Shown here: piece by piece, positions 25,023 to 33,894 of the stretch
Numbering within the stretch: position 1 is the stretch's first letter
How the letters are laid out: each line of letters begins with the position of its first letter
Assembly: GCA_900766195.1 (NCBI GenBank)
Contig: CAAFUN010000093.1
Location: 62,001-126,000 of the forward strand
Length of the DNA: 64,000 nucleotides
Source of the DNA: an uncultured Bacteroides sp.
GTDB lineage: Bacteria > Bacteroidota > Bacteroidia > Bacteroidales > Bacteroidaceae
Reading direction: 5' to 3'
Translations under genes and position numbers: made by a program
The notes under the pieces: model-generated
Told to the model about the DNA's origin: nothing
The model's database searches: none
What the model saw: the letters and a program-made list of their open reading frames with translations, nothing else

Positions 25023-27419
25023 ATGAAGACATTGATTTACTTGACACTCTCAATTGTATTTATTTTACCATTAAAACTTAATGCACAGCAAAACAAAGAC
25101 TTTTGTTTGGAGGGCACTCTATGTGATATCGCTACCGGAAAAGCGGTAGACTACGCAACAGTGGCAATACTTTCCGCTCCAGATTCTTTATATGTAAAGG
25201 GAGCTGTAAGCAATGAGAACGGTAAATTCAGAATAAACAATCTATCATCAAAGAAATACATTGTGTCTGTCAGTCATTTGTTATATAAGCGTAAATTCAT
25301 TAATCTCAATCTACAAGAAAACCACTCATTGGGAACAGTCAACTTAGAAAGCAACGTGAAAGAGTTGAATGCAGTTGTCGTCACCGCCAATACCATTCAG
25401 CACAAAGCCGACAGATACGTAATCTCATTGCAAAACAACCCTATTACCAAAGGAAACAATACCACAGAGTTGCTGGGGCTAATGCCGGGAGTTACCAATG
25501 AAAGAGGAGACTTGAAAATATATGGACGCAATGTATCAAAGATCTATATTGACGGGCGCAAAATTAAAAATAAATCCGAATTAGATGCCACTCAAGCAGA
25601 GAATTTAGATAAGGTAGAAATTGTATATATGACCGGTAGTAGCGAAGATGCCTCAAATATGGGAGGAGTGATTAATATAAAACTTAAAAAACCAGTAAAT
25701 GGAGGTTATTATGGGTCTCTTTCAGGCAATTTTTCTACATTAACTGAAGACGGTCATAATGCAGACAACATCAACTCATCATTCAGCTACAGGTACAAAA
25801 AACTGAGTGTCTATAATTATATCTCTTATGATGATTCTAAAAATACAAACAAATACGACATCAACTCTCATTATAAAGATATAGACCGCTTTATAAAAAT
25901 GAAAACTCATGAAGGAGGATGGAACCATTCATTCACAGACAGGTTAAGCCTGACTTATGATATTAATACTAAACATAGTATAGGAACTGATTTTAGGATA
26001 AGTATACAGAATGGCACACCTGTACAAGGTTCCGAGTCCAGCGTCATGAATGACCAAAAAGCTATCATTGACCAAACAAATTCTTCCATACAAAAGAATT
26101 TAAGGAATCGCCAATATCAAGGAGCGTTCAACTACAAATGGCTAATAGATAAAAAAGGTTCAAACTTCAAACTCATTGCAGACTATTTAAGATATAATAA
26201 TAAGATAAAGCAAAACAGCGCCTATCTTTATGAAAGGTATACAGAAAATGAATATGCCAGATACTCCTTCAACGACATAGATGATAAAACGGATATGTTT
26301 GAAGCAGACGCTAAATTTGAAATAAAGTCAGACAAAAATGGACAGTTTGATTTCGGATTAAATTACAGTCTATACAAATCGGCTCAATGGCTAAAATACC
26401 GGGATCTTACAAATGGAGAATGGATTGAAAATAAAGAGTTGAGTGATAGATACAAACTTGAAGGCAACAACTATGCCGGATACATTTCTTATTCTTCAGT
26501 AATAAAACAAAGATTAATGTACAAAATAGGAATGCGCGTACAAGAGAACAAGATAAAATATAATTCACTTAAAGTTAATAAAGAGAACTCTAAATCTTAT
26601 TCAGGACTATATCCTTCTGTCAATCTCATGTATAACATAGATCCTGCAAAGGGCACCATGCTCAACCTGGCTTACCAGAGAGTTATGAATCCCATTCCTT
26701 ATAACGTGATCACTCCGGTAGTTGTCTACAACGATGAAAATTCATATACAAAAGGGAATGTAGACATATCGCCAGCTAATTATCACATGATCATGCTTGG
26801 CAGTACTATAGAAAACAAGTGGAATCTAAATTATATATTCATCACAGGAAAAGACATACTGTACTACAAAACTTTTGTTGACGAAAATAATTCCATGATC
26901 ACCTACACCATGCCGATAAGTGAAGGTAAAATGACGGGACATGGTTTTGGAATAGACAGAACGTTCAAACTGATCAAATGGTGGAGACTGAAAGCCAATG
27001 CCCGGATGGAATGGATACAGTATGAAAGAGAAGTGGACAAGACTTCCACATGGAAACCCAATTTCCTGCTCATCAATAATTTCAATTTCAATAATGGATG
27101 GGGCGGAAACCTTACCGGATATTTAGAGCCTACATACAAAACCCAGGAAAGGACATACAAGTCGGTATATGGTATATATGGAAAAATCTATAGGTATTTA
27201 TTAAAAAACAAATTATTGATAGACTTGAACTTCACTGCCTATGCACATAACAGGCAATTAATCACAGAGACGCAATATCTACTGTCTAAAAGGACTTACA
27301 AGACTTGCCAAACAGCCTTCATTATCGGTGCAACCTACAACTTTAACGGCGGCAAAAAAGTCAATGCAAAACAAGCCAAAAGCATACAGAACTATTACGA
27401 ATATAAAGATAATTATTAG
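25023..27419 (+). CDS. Outer membrane beta-barrel protein (TonB-dependent receptor-like)
   Basis: From ATG 25023 (798 aa) a signal peptide ends at LNAQQ, followed by a CarboxypepD_reg-like beta-sandwich (about 25-100, GTLCDIATGKAVDYATVAIL). A plug-like domain follows (about 110-220, LNAVVVTAN and DKVEIVYMTGSSEDA..GGVINIKL), then a long barrel of Tyr/Asn-rich strands resembling the outer membrane beta-barrel 3 family. This type lacks the long SusC extension and has no SusD partner here. The frame continues upstream to the IS border, and removal of the IS would join it to the signal peptide at 23568. It probably moves or binds a substrate sensed by the TPR regulator. Confidence 0.85.
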   Translation: MKTLIYLTLSIVFILPLKLNAQQNKDFCLEGTLCDIATGKAVDYATVAILSAPDSLYVKGAVSNENGKFRINNLSSKKYIVSVSHLLYKRKFINLNLQENHSLGTVNLESNVKELNAVVVTANTIQHKADRYVISLQNNPITKGNNTTELLGLMPGVTNERGDLKIYGRNVSKIYIDGRKIKNKSELDATQAENLDKVEIVYMTGSSEDASNMGGVINIKLKKPVNGGYYGSLSGNFSTLTEDGHNADNINSSFSYRYKKLSVYNYISYDDSKNTNKYDINSHYKDIDRFIKMKTHEGGWNHSFTDRLSLTYDINTKHSIGTDFRISIQNGTPVQGSESSVMNDQKAIIDQTNSSIQKNLRNRQYQGAFNYKWLIDKKGSNFKLIADYLRYNNKIKQNSAYLYERYTENEYARYSFNDIDDKTDMFEADAKFEIKSDKNGQFDFGLNYSLYKSAQWLKYRDLTNGEWIENKELSDRYKLEGNNYAGYISYSSVIKQRLMYKIGMRVQENKIKYNSLKVNKENSKSYSGLYPSVNLMYNIDPAKGTMLNLAYQRVMNPIPYNVITPVVVYNDENSYTKGNVDISPANYHMIMLGSTIENKWNLNYIFITGKDILYYKTFVDENNSMITYTMPISEGKMTGHGFGIDRTFKLIKWWRLKANARMEWIQYEREVDKTSTWKPNFLLINNFNFNNGWGGNLTGYLEPTYKTQERTYKSVYGIYGKIYRYLLKNKLLIDLNFTAYAHNRQLITETQYLLSKRTYKTCQTAFIIGATYNFNGGKKVNAKQAKSIQNYYEYKDNY

Positions 27420-27679
27420 AAAAAATAGAAAGATATTCTATAAATATAAGAAAGATGAAAAAGAACAACAAATAGAAGTGATAAATGAATTCTATGTTCT
27501 CAATCATTCATACAAAACAAAGGATAAAGTAAAAGAATAACTAAGGCATACAGAAAAAACTGCGGATTCAAATAAAACTCATTATAATTATGAGTTTTGG
27601 AACTTACCAGAGATTCCTAAATTAAGTATGCCGTTAGAACTTTTATTAAAAAATAAAATGGAATAAATATCAATTATCT

Positions 27680-28618
27680 CTATAGTCCCAGTTGTGCTGA
27701 AATTTCAAGCATACGTTTGATTGGATTGACTGCTTTTGCAGAAACAACAGGATCAACGGTTATCTCTGGTGACTCGTTTTTTAAACAGTCATAGAGCTTC
27801 TGTAATGTATTCAACCGCATGAAGCTGCACTCATTACAGGCACAGGTGCTATCATTGGGAGGAGCAGGGATAAACGTGGTATCCGGGCACTTCTTCTGCA
27901 TCTCATGCAAGATACCGGATTCGGTAGCTACAATATATTTCTTTTCGGGATGACTTACGGCATACTTCAACAAGGCAGCCGTAGATCCTACCACATCGGC
28001 TAGCTTTAACAACGCTCCTTTACACTCAGGATGTGCCAGAATAATAGCATCGGGATGCTGGAGTTTCAAATCTACTATCTTCTCCACAGAAAACTGTTCG
28101 TGCACATGACAGGCTCCATCCCATAATAACATCTGCCTGTTAGTAATTGAGTTGATATAATTACCGAGATTACGGTCGGGACCAAAGATAATTTTCTCAT
28201 CTTTCGGGAAACTCTCTACAATCTGCTTTGCATTGGTGGAAGTAACCACAACATCAGTCAGTGCTTTTACGGCAGCAGTAGTGTTAACGTAGGATATTAC
28301 CGTATATCCTGGATGCTCTTTGATAAACTGTTCAAAACGGTCGGCCGGACAACTATCAGCAAGCGAACATCCGGCTTCGAGGTCGGGTACAAGTACTTTT
28401 TTTTGCGGACAAAGTATCTTAGCCGTTTCGCCCATGAAATGTACACCACACATTGCTATTATATCGGCATCGGTTTTTGCAGCCCATTGAGCCAATGCAA
28501 GACTATCACCAACAAAATCGGCTATATCCTGTATTTCTCCTTTCTGGTAATAGTGAGCAAGGATGACCGCATTCTTTTCTTTTTTCAGCTGCTTTATAGA
28601 TTCAATGAGATTATTCAT
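27680..28618 (-). CDS. nadA: Quinolinate synthase A
   Basis: Condenses iminoaspartate (from NadB) with dihydroxyacetone phosphate to quinolinate, using a [4Fe-4S] cluster. The 312 residues show the family motifs ILAHYYQKGEIQDIADFVGD at the start, CGVHFMGETAKIL near 58, FGPDRNLGNYI near 145, HPECKG and the late CNECSFMRLNTL region, with the cluster cysteines available. Its partner nadB is in this window on the same strand about 18 kb away. A 13-base perfect dyad overlaps the likely promoter at 28833. Confidence 0.97.
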   Translation of the reverse strand: MNNLIESIKQLKKEKNAVILAHYYQKGEIQDIADFVGDSLALAQWAAKTDADIIAMCGVHFMGETAKILCPQKKVLVPDLEAGCSLADSCPADRFEQFIKEHPGYTVISYVNTTAAVKALTDVVVTSTNAKQIVESFPKDEKIIFGPDRNLGNYINSITNRQMLLWDGACHVHEQFSVEKIVDLKLQHPDAIILAHPECKGALLKLADVVGSTAALLKYAVSHPEKKYIVATESGILHEMQKKCPDTTFIPAPPNDSTCACNECSFMRLNTLQKLYDCLKNESPEITVDPVVSAKAVNPIKRMLEISAQLGL

Positions 28619-28823
28619 AATTATAATAGTTTATTTCTCTTCTTTAAATAGAAATCTTTTAATGGTAATAATAGGCTGTTAATAGTGTGGATAAATAAAC
28701 ATGATTTTGCTTGCCTATAAAGTAATTAGTCTCTACGTAATAGTTATCTCTTCATAATGAACAATTACAAACAAGGTTAATCCTTGATAATAAGATGTAT
28801 ATTATAAACGATTAACTTTCTGT

Positions 28824-28858
28824 TTATAACTGCAAAGTTAATAAGTTTGCAGTTATAA
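28824..28858. promoter_or_regulatory. 13-base perfect dyad overlapping the nadA promoter
   Basis: TTATAACTGCAAA at 28824-28836 and its exact complement at 28846-28858, with 9 bases between. The minus-strand box TAACTTTG (28833-28840) overlaps the left arm, the geometry of a repressor operator. The regulator is not identifiable from this window. Confidence 0.6.
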
Positions 28859-29047
28859 TTTGTTGGAATTAGGCTGAAAAATGTGTTTATGATGCTCTTG
28901 AAATTTTCTCCTAACTTTTTTGGAATGTTCATTCTAGTATATACCTAGTCTTTATTCTTAATAAAGCAAGAATTAGTTATGAAAACATGTTCATTTAGTA
29001 TTCACAGCTTTTCAACCGTTATCAACAGGTATGTGAACATAATAATT

Positions 29048-29055
29048 TATCTTTG
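29048..29055 (+). promoter_or_regulatory. Promoter -7 box for the TrmH-type gene
   Basis: TATCTTTG, 71 bases before the ATG. Confidence 0.5.
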
Positions 29056-29126
29056 CTTTGCATTTTGTATATTTACAAAATAATAGGATAGTATTACTTA
29101 TATAAAAAGCTTGGAGATAACAACTT

Positions 29127-29660
29127 ATGATGCGTAAACTAAAAATAACCGAACTTAATAGGATAAGCGTGGATGAATTTAAAGAGGTGCATAAAACTCC
29201 TCTGGTTGTGGTACTGGATAATATAAGAAGTCTGCATAATATAGGTTCGGTATTTCGCACTTCGGATGCTTTCAGAGTGGAATGTATCTATTTGTGTGGA
29301 ATCACTGCTACTCCTCCTCATGCTGAAATGCACAAGACGGCTTTAGGAGCTGAATTAACCGTGGATTGGAAGTATGTTAATAACGCAGTGGAAGCGGTTG
29401 ATAAACTCAAAGAGGAAGGCTATACGATATATTCTATAGAGCAGGCAGAAGGAAGCATTATGCTTGAATCATTAAGTCTTGATAAGCAAAAGAAATATGC
29501 AGTGGTATTGGGCAATGAGGTGAAAGGGGTGCAGCAGGAAGTAATTGATCATTCCGATGGGTGTGTGGAGATACCACAATTCGGTACCAAACATTCGTTA
29601 AACGTATCTGTGACGGGAGGAATTATCATTTGGGAGTTTTTTAAGAAACTGCATTTCTAA
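29127..29660 (+). CDS. TrmH/SpoU-family RNA 2'-O-methyltransferase
   Basis: SPOUT-fold methyltransferase that methylates ribose 2'-OH in tRNA or rRNA. The 177 residues contain motif 1 as NIRSLHNIGSVFRTSDAF (about 31-48), motif 2 VVLGNEVKGV (about 130-140) and motif 3 EIPQFGTKHSLNVSVTGGI (about 150-168), forming the knotted SAM site with the catalytic arginine. There is no N-terminal substrate-binding L30e domain, as in the short TrmH group. Start 29127 or 29130 (MM). It ends 16 bases from the convergent DUF4294 gene. Confidence 0.93.
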   Translation: MMRKLKITELNRISVDEFKEVHKTPLVVVLDNIRSLHNIGSVFRTSDAFRVECIYLCGITATPPHAEMHKTALGAELTVDWKYVNNAVEAVDKLKEEGYTIYSIEQAEGSIMLESLSLDKQKKYAVVLGNEVKGVQQEVIDHSDGCVEIPQFGTKHSLNVSVTGGIIIWEFFKKLHF

Positions 29661-29676
29661 CTGCATCAGGTTTCTT

Positions 29677-30279
29677 TTAGAGTTGTCCGTTATCAATCAT
29701 TATTACGATGCGTTCTATCAATTGGTCTTCTCCTTCGGGATGGTATTCTTTTTTCAAACTAGCGCCGAATAGAGCGGCAAAAGCTTGATAGAAAGCAGCT
29801 TTAAAAGGACCCATAAAGGCTTTAACCAATTGATAAGTGGTTTGATTATTTTCGCGGTCTACAAGCTTTATCAGTAGCTTTCCCTGGGTGAATGAAAGCT
29901 TCTTCATTTGTGGCGTATACTGCTGTTTGAGCCCTTTCTCCACGCGTTTGATATGCTCCTTGCGCTCTTTTTCGGTAGGTAGCGTTTGCATATACTCGTA
30001 AGTTTCTATAATGGCCCGGTTGATTTCTCTTGCTATAGGAAGTACCTTTTTAATATTATAAATCAATCTGTAATATTCCACCCATTCCTTTTTTGATTTA
30101 AAGGCTAGGGGTTTGAACACATAAATGTTTGGCATTTCTATACAAGGAATGGTATCTCCTTCATATACGCAGAAAGTGAGTGGCCATCCTCCTATAGTGT
30201 AGCTTGCTGTTCCCTGTGCGCGACATAGTGTCACTGTGGACAATAGAAATACAATGAATATTACCGCTTTTACCTTCAT
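29677..30279 (-). CDS. Secreted DUF4294-like protein
   Basis: Exported protein of unknown function, 200 residues from ATG 30279 (an in-frame GTG lies two codons upstream at 30285). The signal peptide MKVKAVIFIVFLLSTVTL ends near CRAQG. The mature part begins with a beta segment (TIGGWPLTFCVYEGDTIPCI) and continues as a charged helical domain (VEYYRLIYNIKKVLPIAREI) that fits the family I know as DUF4294, conserved across Bacteroidota. It is monocistronic, with its -7 box nearly touching the start codon, so the transcript would be almost leaderless. Confidence 0.85.
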   Translation of the reverse strand: MKVKAVIFIVFLLSTVTLCRAQGTASYTIGGWPLTFCVYEGDTIPCIEMPNIYVFKPLAFKSKKEWVEYYRLIYNIKKVLPIAREINRAIIETYEYMQTLPTEKERKEHIKRVEKGLKQQYTPQMKKLSFTQGKLLIKLVDRENNQTTYQLVKAFMGPFKAAFYQAFAALFGASLKKEYHPEGEDQLIERIVIMIDNGQL

Positions 30280-30289
30280 TTTCACACTG

Positions 30290-30297
30290 CAAAATTA
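30290..30297 (-). promoter_or_regulatory. Promoter -7 box for the DUF4294 gene
   Basis: TAATTTTG on the minus strand, only 10 bases before the ATG at 30279. Confidence 0.5.
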
Positions 30298-30496
30298 ATT
30301 GATTATCTTTATATTCCGTGTGAATACTATTTTTTTCCTTGTCCAGTTAACTTATTTAAGCTAACTTCGTAAGTCTTTAAATATTTTGAATAAAAATAGG
30401 AAGAATAAGTCTGCATAAATTGTATTAAATTACATTTTGTGTAGATGAGAGCATTGTTAACATTGAATTTAATCTATTAGACACAAACAAAATAAA

Positions 30497-32506
30497 ATGA
30501 ATTTATTAAGATCAGGAGTATTCTTGGGAATACTATTTTTAATTCCTGCACTTAAAGCTCAAAACACAGTTGAATCTCTTATAGAAGATCCGTTGGAGGA
30601 ACTTTCGGATGAGGATGAAGAAAGTAATTTGGAGAATGAAGTTGAAAACATTTCGGAGGATTTAAAGGATTCTATTAATCTGAATACCGCTACGAAACAA
30701 GATTTGGAGAAGTTCCCCTTTCTTTCTGATATTCAAATAGAAAATATATTGGCTTATCTCTATATTCACGGACAGATGCAGACCATTTATGAATTGCAAC
30801 TGGTTGAAGAAATGGACAAACATACCATTGATTTGTTGCTTCCGTTTGTTTATGTACTACCCATACCGGAGGAAAGAGAATTCCCTAAGTTGAAAACAAT
30901 CTTTAAATACGGAAAACAGGAACTGCTGACCCGGCTTGATGTACCGTTATATACTCGTAAAGGATATGCACACGATTATCTGGGACCATCTGTTTATCAT
31001 TCGTTGAAGTATGACTTTCGATATGGAGACTATATTCAGTTTGGTATGACAGGCGAAAAGGATTCGGGTGAGCCATTTATGGCACTTCACAATGCAAAGG
31101 GATATGATTATTATTCCTTTTATTTTTTACTGCATCATTTGGGCTGCTTAGAAACACTTGCGTTGGGTAATTATCAGTTGAGCTTTGGACAGGGGCTGGT
31201 GATGAATTCCAATTTCAGGTTGGGTAAATCGTCTTCTCTCTTCACATTGGATAATAGGGGAGCGAATATAAGGAAACACAGTTCTACGGATGAATATAAT
31301 TATTTCAGAGGTGTTGCTGCCACCCTGCGCATTTACAAACCGTTGACCGCTTCTGTGTTTTACTCTTACCGCACGATGGATGGTAAAGTGAAGGACGATG
31401 AGATTGCTTCAATAGATAAAGGCGGACTTCACCGTTCTGTAAAGGAGGCTGAAAAGAGGGGAGTTTTCTCTTTGCTGTTGATGGGAGGTAATGTAAACTA
31501 CGATACTGGTGCTTTACATGTGGGAGTAACGGGCATTTACTATTTCTTCAATCATCCCTATGAACCGGACTTGAAGGAGTATTCAAAATATAATATGCAC
31601 GGCAATTACTTTTATAATAGCGGTATTAATTATAAATACCGGTTGAAGCGGTTTACTTTTCTGGGTGAGGCGGCTGTGGGTAAGCAGGGATTTGCTGTGC
31701 TAAATCAACTTAGGTACAAGCTATTAACAGGTTATCAACTGCTGTTAATTCATCGTTATTATGCCCATAATTATTGGAACTTGTTTGGGCGTTCTTTCGG
31801 TGAAAGCAGTACACCGCAGAATGAAAATGGATGGTATATTGCTGCTGATATGAACCCGTTTCAACATTGGAAATGTTTTATTGCCATGGATTTCTTTTCT
31901 TTTCCTTGGAAGAAATACCGCATCAGCAAGCCTTCGCAAGGGGTGGATGCGATGTTCAGAGCAACCTATTCTCCTCAACGTAATGTGTTGATGTATGTCA
32001 GTTATCGGTATAAATGCAAGGAACGAGATAAATCCGGTACAAAGGGTGCAATCACTTTGCCTACTTTTCACCATTCCGTACGCTATCGGCTGGATGTTTT
32101 GAAGAAAGCATTGAGGTGGTGCACTACGGTAGATTACAATCATTTTCATTTGCAGGGAGAGGAGGGGAGTGTAGGCTTTCAGTTTAGCCAGTCTTGTGCT
32201 TATGCCTTTCGTTCTATTCCGTTGAATACATTCATTCAGGTTAGTTATTTCCATACGGACAGTTACGATGCGCGGGTATATAATTACGAGCGGAGTTTGC
32301 TATATACCTTTTATACGCCTTCATTCTATGGCAGAGGTTTCCGTTACTCTGCTGTGATGCGCTACGATTTGAGTAAATCGTGCATGCTCTTGGCTAAATT
32401 TGGGCAAACCGTCTATCAAGACCGCAACAAAATAGGTTCGGGTAAGGATTTAATTCCGGGAAACAGGAAGAGCGACTTGCAGGTGCAATTGCGGTTGAAA
32501 TTTTGA
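30497..32506 (+). CDS. Helix-hairpin-helix envelope protein, probable outer membrane barrel
   Basis: A 669-residue exported protein. A signal peptide ends near LKAQN; a strongly acidic stretch (about 28-55) follows, then a helix-hairpin-helix region of the ComEA type (INLNTATKQDLEKFPFLSDI, about 58-78, and a second copy IYELQLVEEMDKHTIDLLLP). From about 120 on, the sequence alternates aromatic and polar residues as in an outer membrane barrel, ending in QVQLRLKF with a terminal Phe. Members of this family are common in Bacteroidota without a known role. DNA uptake or DNA binding is only suggested by the HhH part. Confidence 0.75.
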   Translation: MNLLRSGVFLGILFLIPALKAQNTVESLIEDPLEELSDEDEESNLENEVENISEDLKDSINLNTATKQDLEKFPFLSDIQIENILAYLYIHGQMQTIYELQLVEEMDKHTIDLLLPFVYVLPIPEEREFPKLKTIFKYGKQELLTRLDVPLYTRKGYAHDYLGPSVYHSLKYDFRYGDYIQFGMTGEKDSGEPFMALHNAKGYDYYSFYFLLHHLGCLETLALGNYQLSFGQGLVMNSNFRLGKSSSLFTLDNRGANIRKHSSTDEYNYFRGVAATLRIYKPLTASVFYSYRTMDGKVKDDEIASIDKGGLHRSVKEAEKRGVFSLLLMGGNVNYDTGALHVGVTGIYYFFNHPYEPDLKEYSKYNMHGNYFYNSGINYKYRLKRFTFLGEAAVGKQGFAVLNQLRYKLLTGYQLLLIHRYYAHNYWNLFGRSFGESSTPQNENGWYIAADMNPFQHWKCFIAMDFFSFPWKKYRISKPSQGVDAMFRATYSPQRNVLMYVSYRYKCKERDKSGTKGAITLPTFHHSVRYRLDVLKKALRWCTTVDYNHFHLQGEEGSVGFQFSQSCAYAFRSIPLNTFIQVSYFHTDSYDARVYNYERSLLYTFYTPSFYGRGFRYSAVMRYDLSKSCMLLAKFGQTVYQDRNKIGSGKDLIPGNRKSDLQVQLRLKF

Positions 32507-32713
32507 AATGATATTTAAATGCTTTTTAGCGTTGAATGAAGAACCTTTCAGTAGATCAGTCATTTTGTATTAGGGATTAACAAAAAACAAATCAACTTGA
32601 TATGGGGTAATCAATTAGAATCAATTGATCAGAGGTAAGCATTGTTTAAGCCACATCGGCATGAGCATCTTAAATAATTTGATTTATTTGTTGTAAGCTA
32701 TTTTATTATTTGT

Positions 32714-32721
32714 TATTTTTG
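32714..32721 (+). promoter_or_regulatory. Promoter -7 box for the secreted protein at 32759
   Basis: TATTTTTG, 37 bases before the chosen ATG. Confidence 0.5.
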
Positions 32722-32743
32722 GCATATTAAATAAGTGATGCTC

Positions 32744-32749
32744 AGGAGG
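32744..32749 (+). promoter_or_regulatory. Canonical Shine-Dalgarno AGGAGG
   Basis: A full AGGAGG lies nine bases before ATG 32759 and decides that start over the in-frame GTG 32735 and ATG 32738, which would put it inside the coding region. Strong Shine-Dalgarno sites are uncommon in Bacteroidota. Confidence 0.65.
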
Positions 32750-32758
32750 ATATATATA

Positions 32759-33643
32759 ATGACAGGAAAGCGGAATATATATTATCTTTTAATCCATTCG
32801 GCATTGATTGTACTGCTGGTTTTCGTGCCGGAGTTTCTTTTCGCTCAAGAAGATGGCATACGTACTGTGAAAGATAGTACGCGTATTCAGTTGAGTGGTG
32901 AACAATTATATTCTCCTTCCGCTTCTTTATATATTGAAACTTTACCTACGGCTCTTCTTACTCTGCATCCTCTGATAAAACCACAACTGCCTTCTTTAGG
33001 TTCCATTTCTGATTTTTCATTGAAGGAGACGTTTCGCCTTCCTTATCAACTTAATCCTTCCTTACTCTTCCGGGGTGATTACAGTACTAACGGGGTATTG
33101 CATCAATTCAGCAATGGTGTGTTGTTTGGACACGGTGGACAAACGAGTGTACCTGGCATAGGACGTTTCAATGATGCTTCACTGGGTTACCAACATGTTT
33201 TTGGTGACAGGCTGACGTTTCAGGCAAGCGTAAATAGCATGAAAGTAAACATGTCCCATATTACGGGGCAGACATTCAGCACTTCGGGTAGTTTCATGTA
33301 TCGTGCTTCTGACCGACTTGCTTTTAAGGTTTTCGGTTCATATAATATAGGTAATTCTTACGGGATGAGCACTAACTCGTATGGAGCTACAATGGTATTG
33401 GATATGTCCGACCGTTTTGGAGTGGAAGTGGGAGCACAACGCTATTATAATACGATGAGCGGTCGTTGGGAAACGGTCCCCATTGTAATTCCTTACTATA
33501 ACTTCGATAAGTTTAAGTTAGGGCTTGACGTTGGGGGAATACTTTACGAAATTCTTCGTGGTGCCATGTTTGGAAAGGAAGATTGGAGCGGAGGTCCTAC
33601 AATTGCTCCACCTCGTTTCTCACCATCTATAAGAGGGAGATAA
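32759..33643 (+). CDS. Secreted protein of unknown function, probable outer membrane strands
   Basis: 294 residues from ATG 32759. The N-terminus is a long signal peptide (LLIHSALIVLLVFVPEFLFA-QEDG). The mature protein contains repeated beta-type stretches rich in Gly, Ser, Tyr and Phe (for example NGVLFGHGGQTSVPGIGRF, GSYNIGNSYGMSTNSYGA) that look like barrel strands, and it ends in a low-complexity proline/arginine tail. I do not recognise the family. It follows the HhH protein by 250 bases with its own promoter, so it may be separately controlled. Confidence 0.7.
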   Translation: MTGKRNIYYLLIHSALIVLLVFVPEFLFAQEDGIRTVKDSTRIQLSGEQLYSPSASLYIETLPTALLTLHPLIKPQLPSLGSISDFSLKETFRLPYQLNPSLLFRGDYSTNGVLHQFSNGVLFGHGGQTSVPGIGRFNDASLGYQHVFGDRLTFQASVNSMKVNMSHITGQTFSTSGSFMYRASDRLAFKVFGSYNIGNSYGMSTNSYGATMVLDMSDRFGVEVGAQRYYNTMSGRWETVPIVIPYYNFDKFKLGLDVGGILYEILRGAMFGKEDWSGGPTIAPPRFSPSIRGR

Positions 33644-33849
33644 AATGTATGTTTTTATACTAAGCTTATTGATCTTCTTTTTTCTTTCTTTATTGTATTC
33701 TTCTGATCTGAGAAAGTTTATTCATTGGTTTATTTTGAATACTTCCTATGGTTTCAGGGTAAGCAAAGAAAACGGAATATATTTTTACATTACAGTGACA
33801 GAAACTGTAGTTTGTTTACTAAACATATCTATAAATCGTAATTCTTGTG

Positions 33850-33857
33850 TACATTTG
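33850..33857 (+). promoter_or_regulatory. Promoter -7 box for the radical SAM gene
   Basis: TACATTTG, 38 bases before the ATG at 33895. Confidence 0.6.
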
Positions 33858-33894
33858 CAGTGACTAACTGTATATCATTGTATTAATTATTGAA

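Larger units (their letters stand above)
28619..29126. other. Divergent spacer between nadA and the TrmH-type gene
   Basis: About 500 AT-rich bases without a gene. It contains the dyad and minus-strand promoter box for nadA (28824-28858) and a TATCTTTG box for the rightward gene at 29048. Nothing else stands out in the 28620-28820 leader. Confidence 0.65.

Noticed and set aside
27328..27540. 70-codon frame overlapping the end of the barrel gene as a full gene
   Set aside because: Its first part lies inside the barrel gene in another frame and it has no start signal of its own. Only the 3' part is noted as a possible remnant.
33645..33863. 72-codon frame directly behind the secreted protein at 32759
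   Set aside because: It runs through the promoter box of the radical SAM gene, has a skewed hydrophobic start followed by unstructured sequence, and no homology that I recognise.
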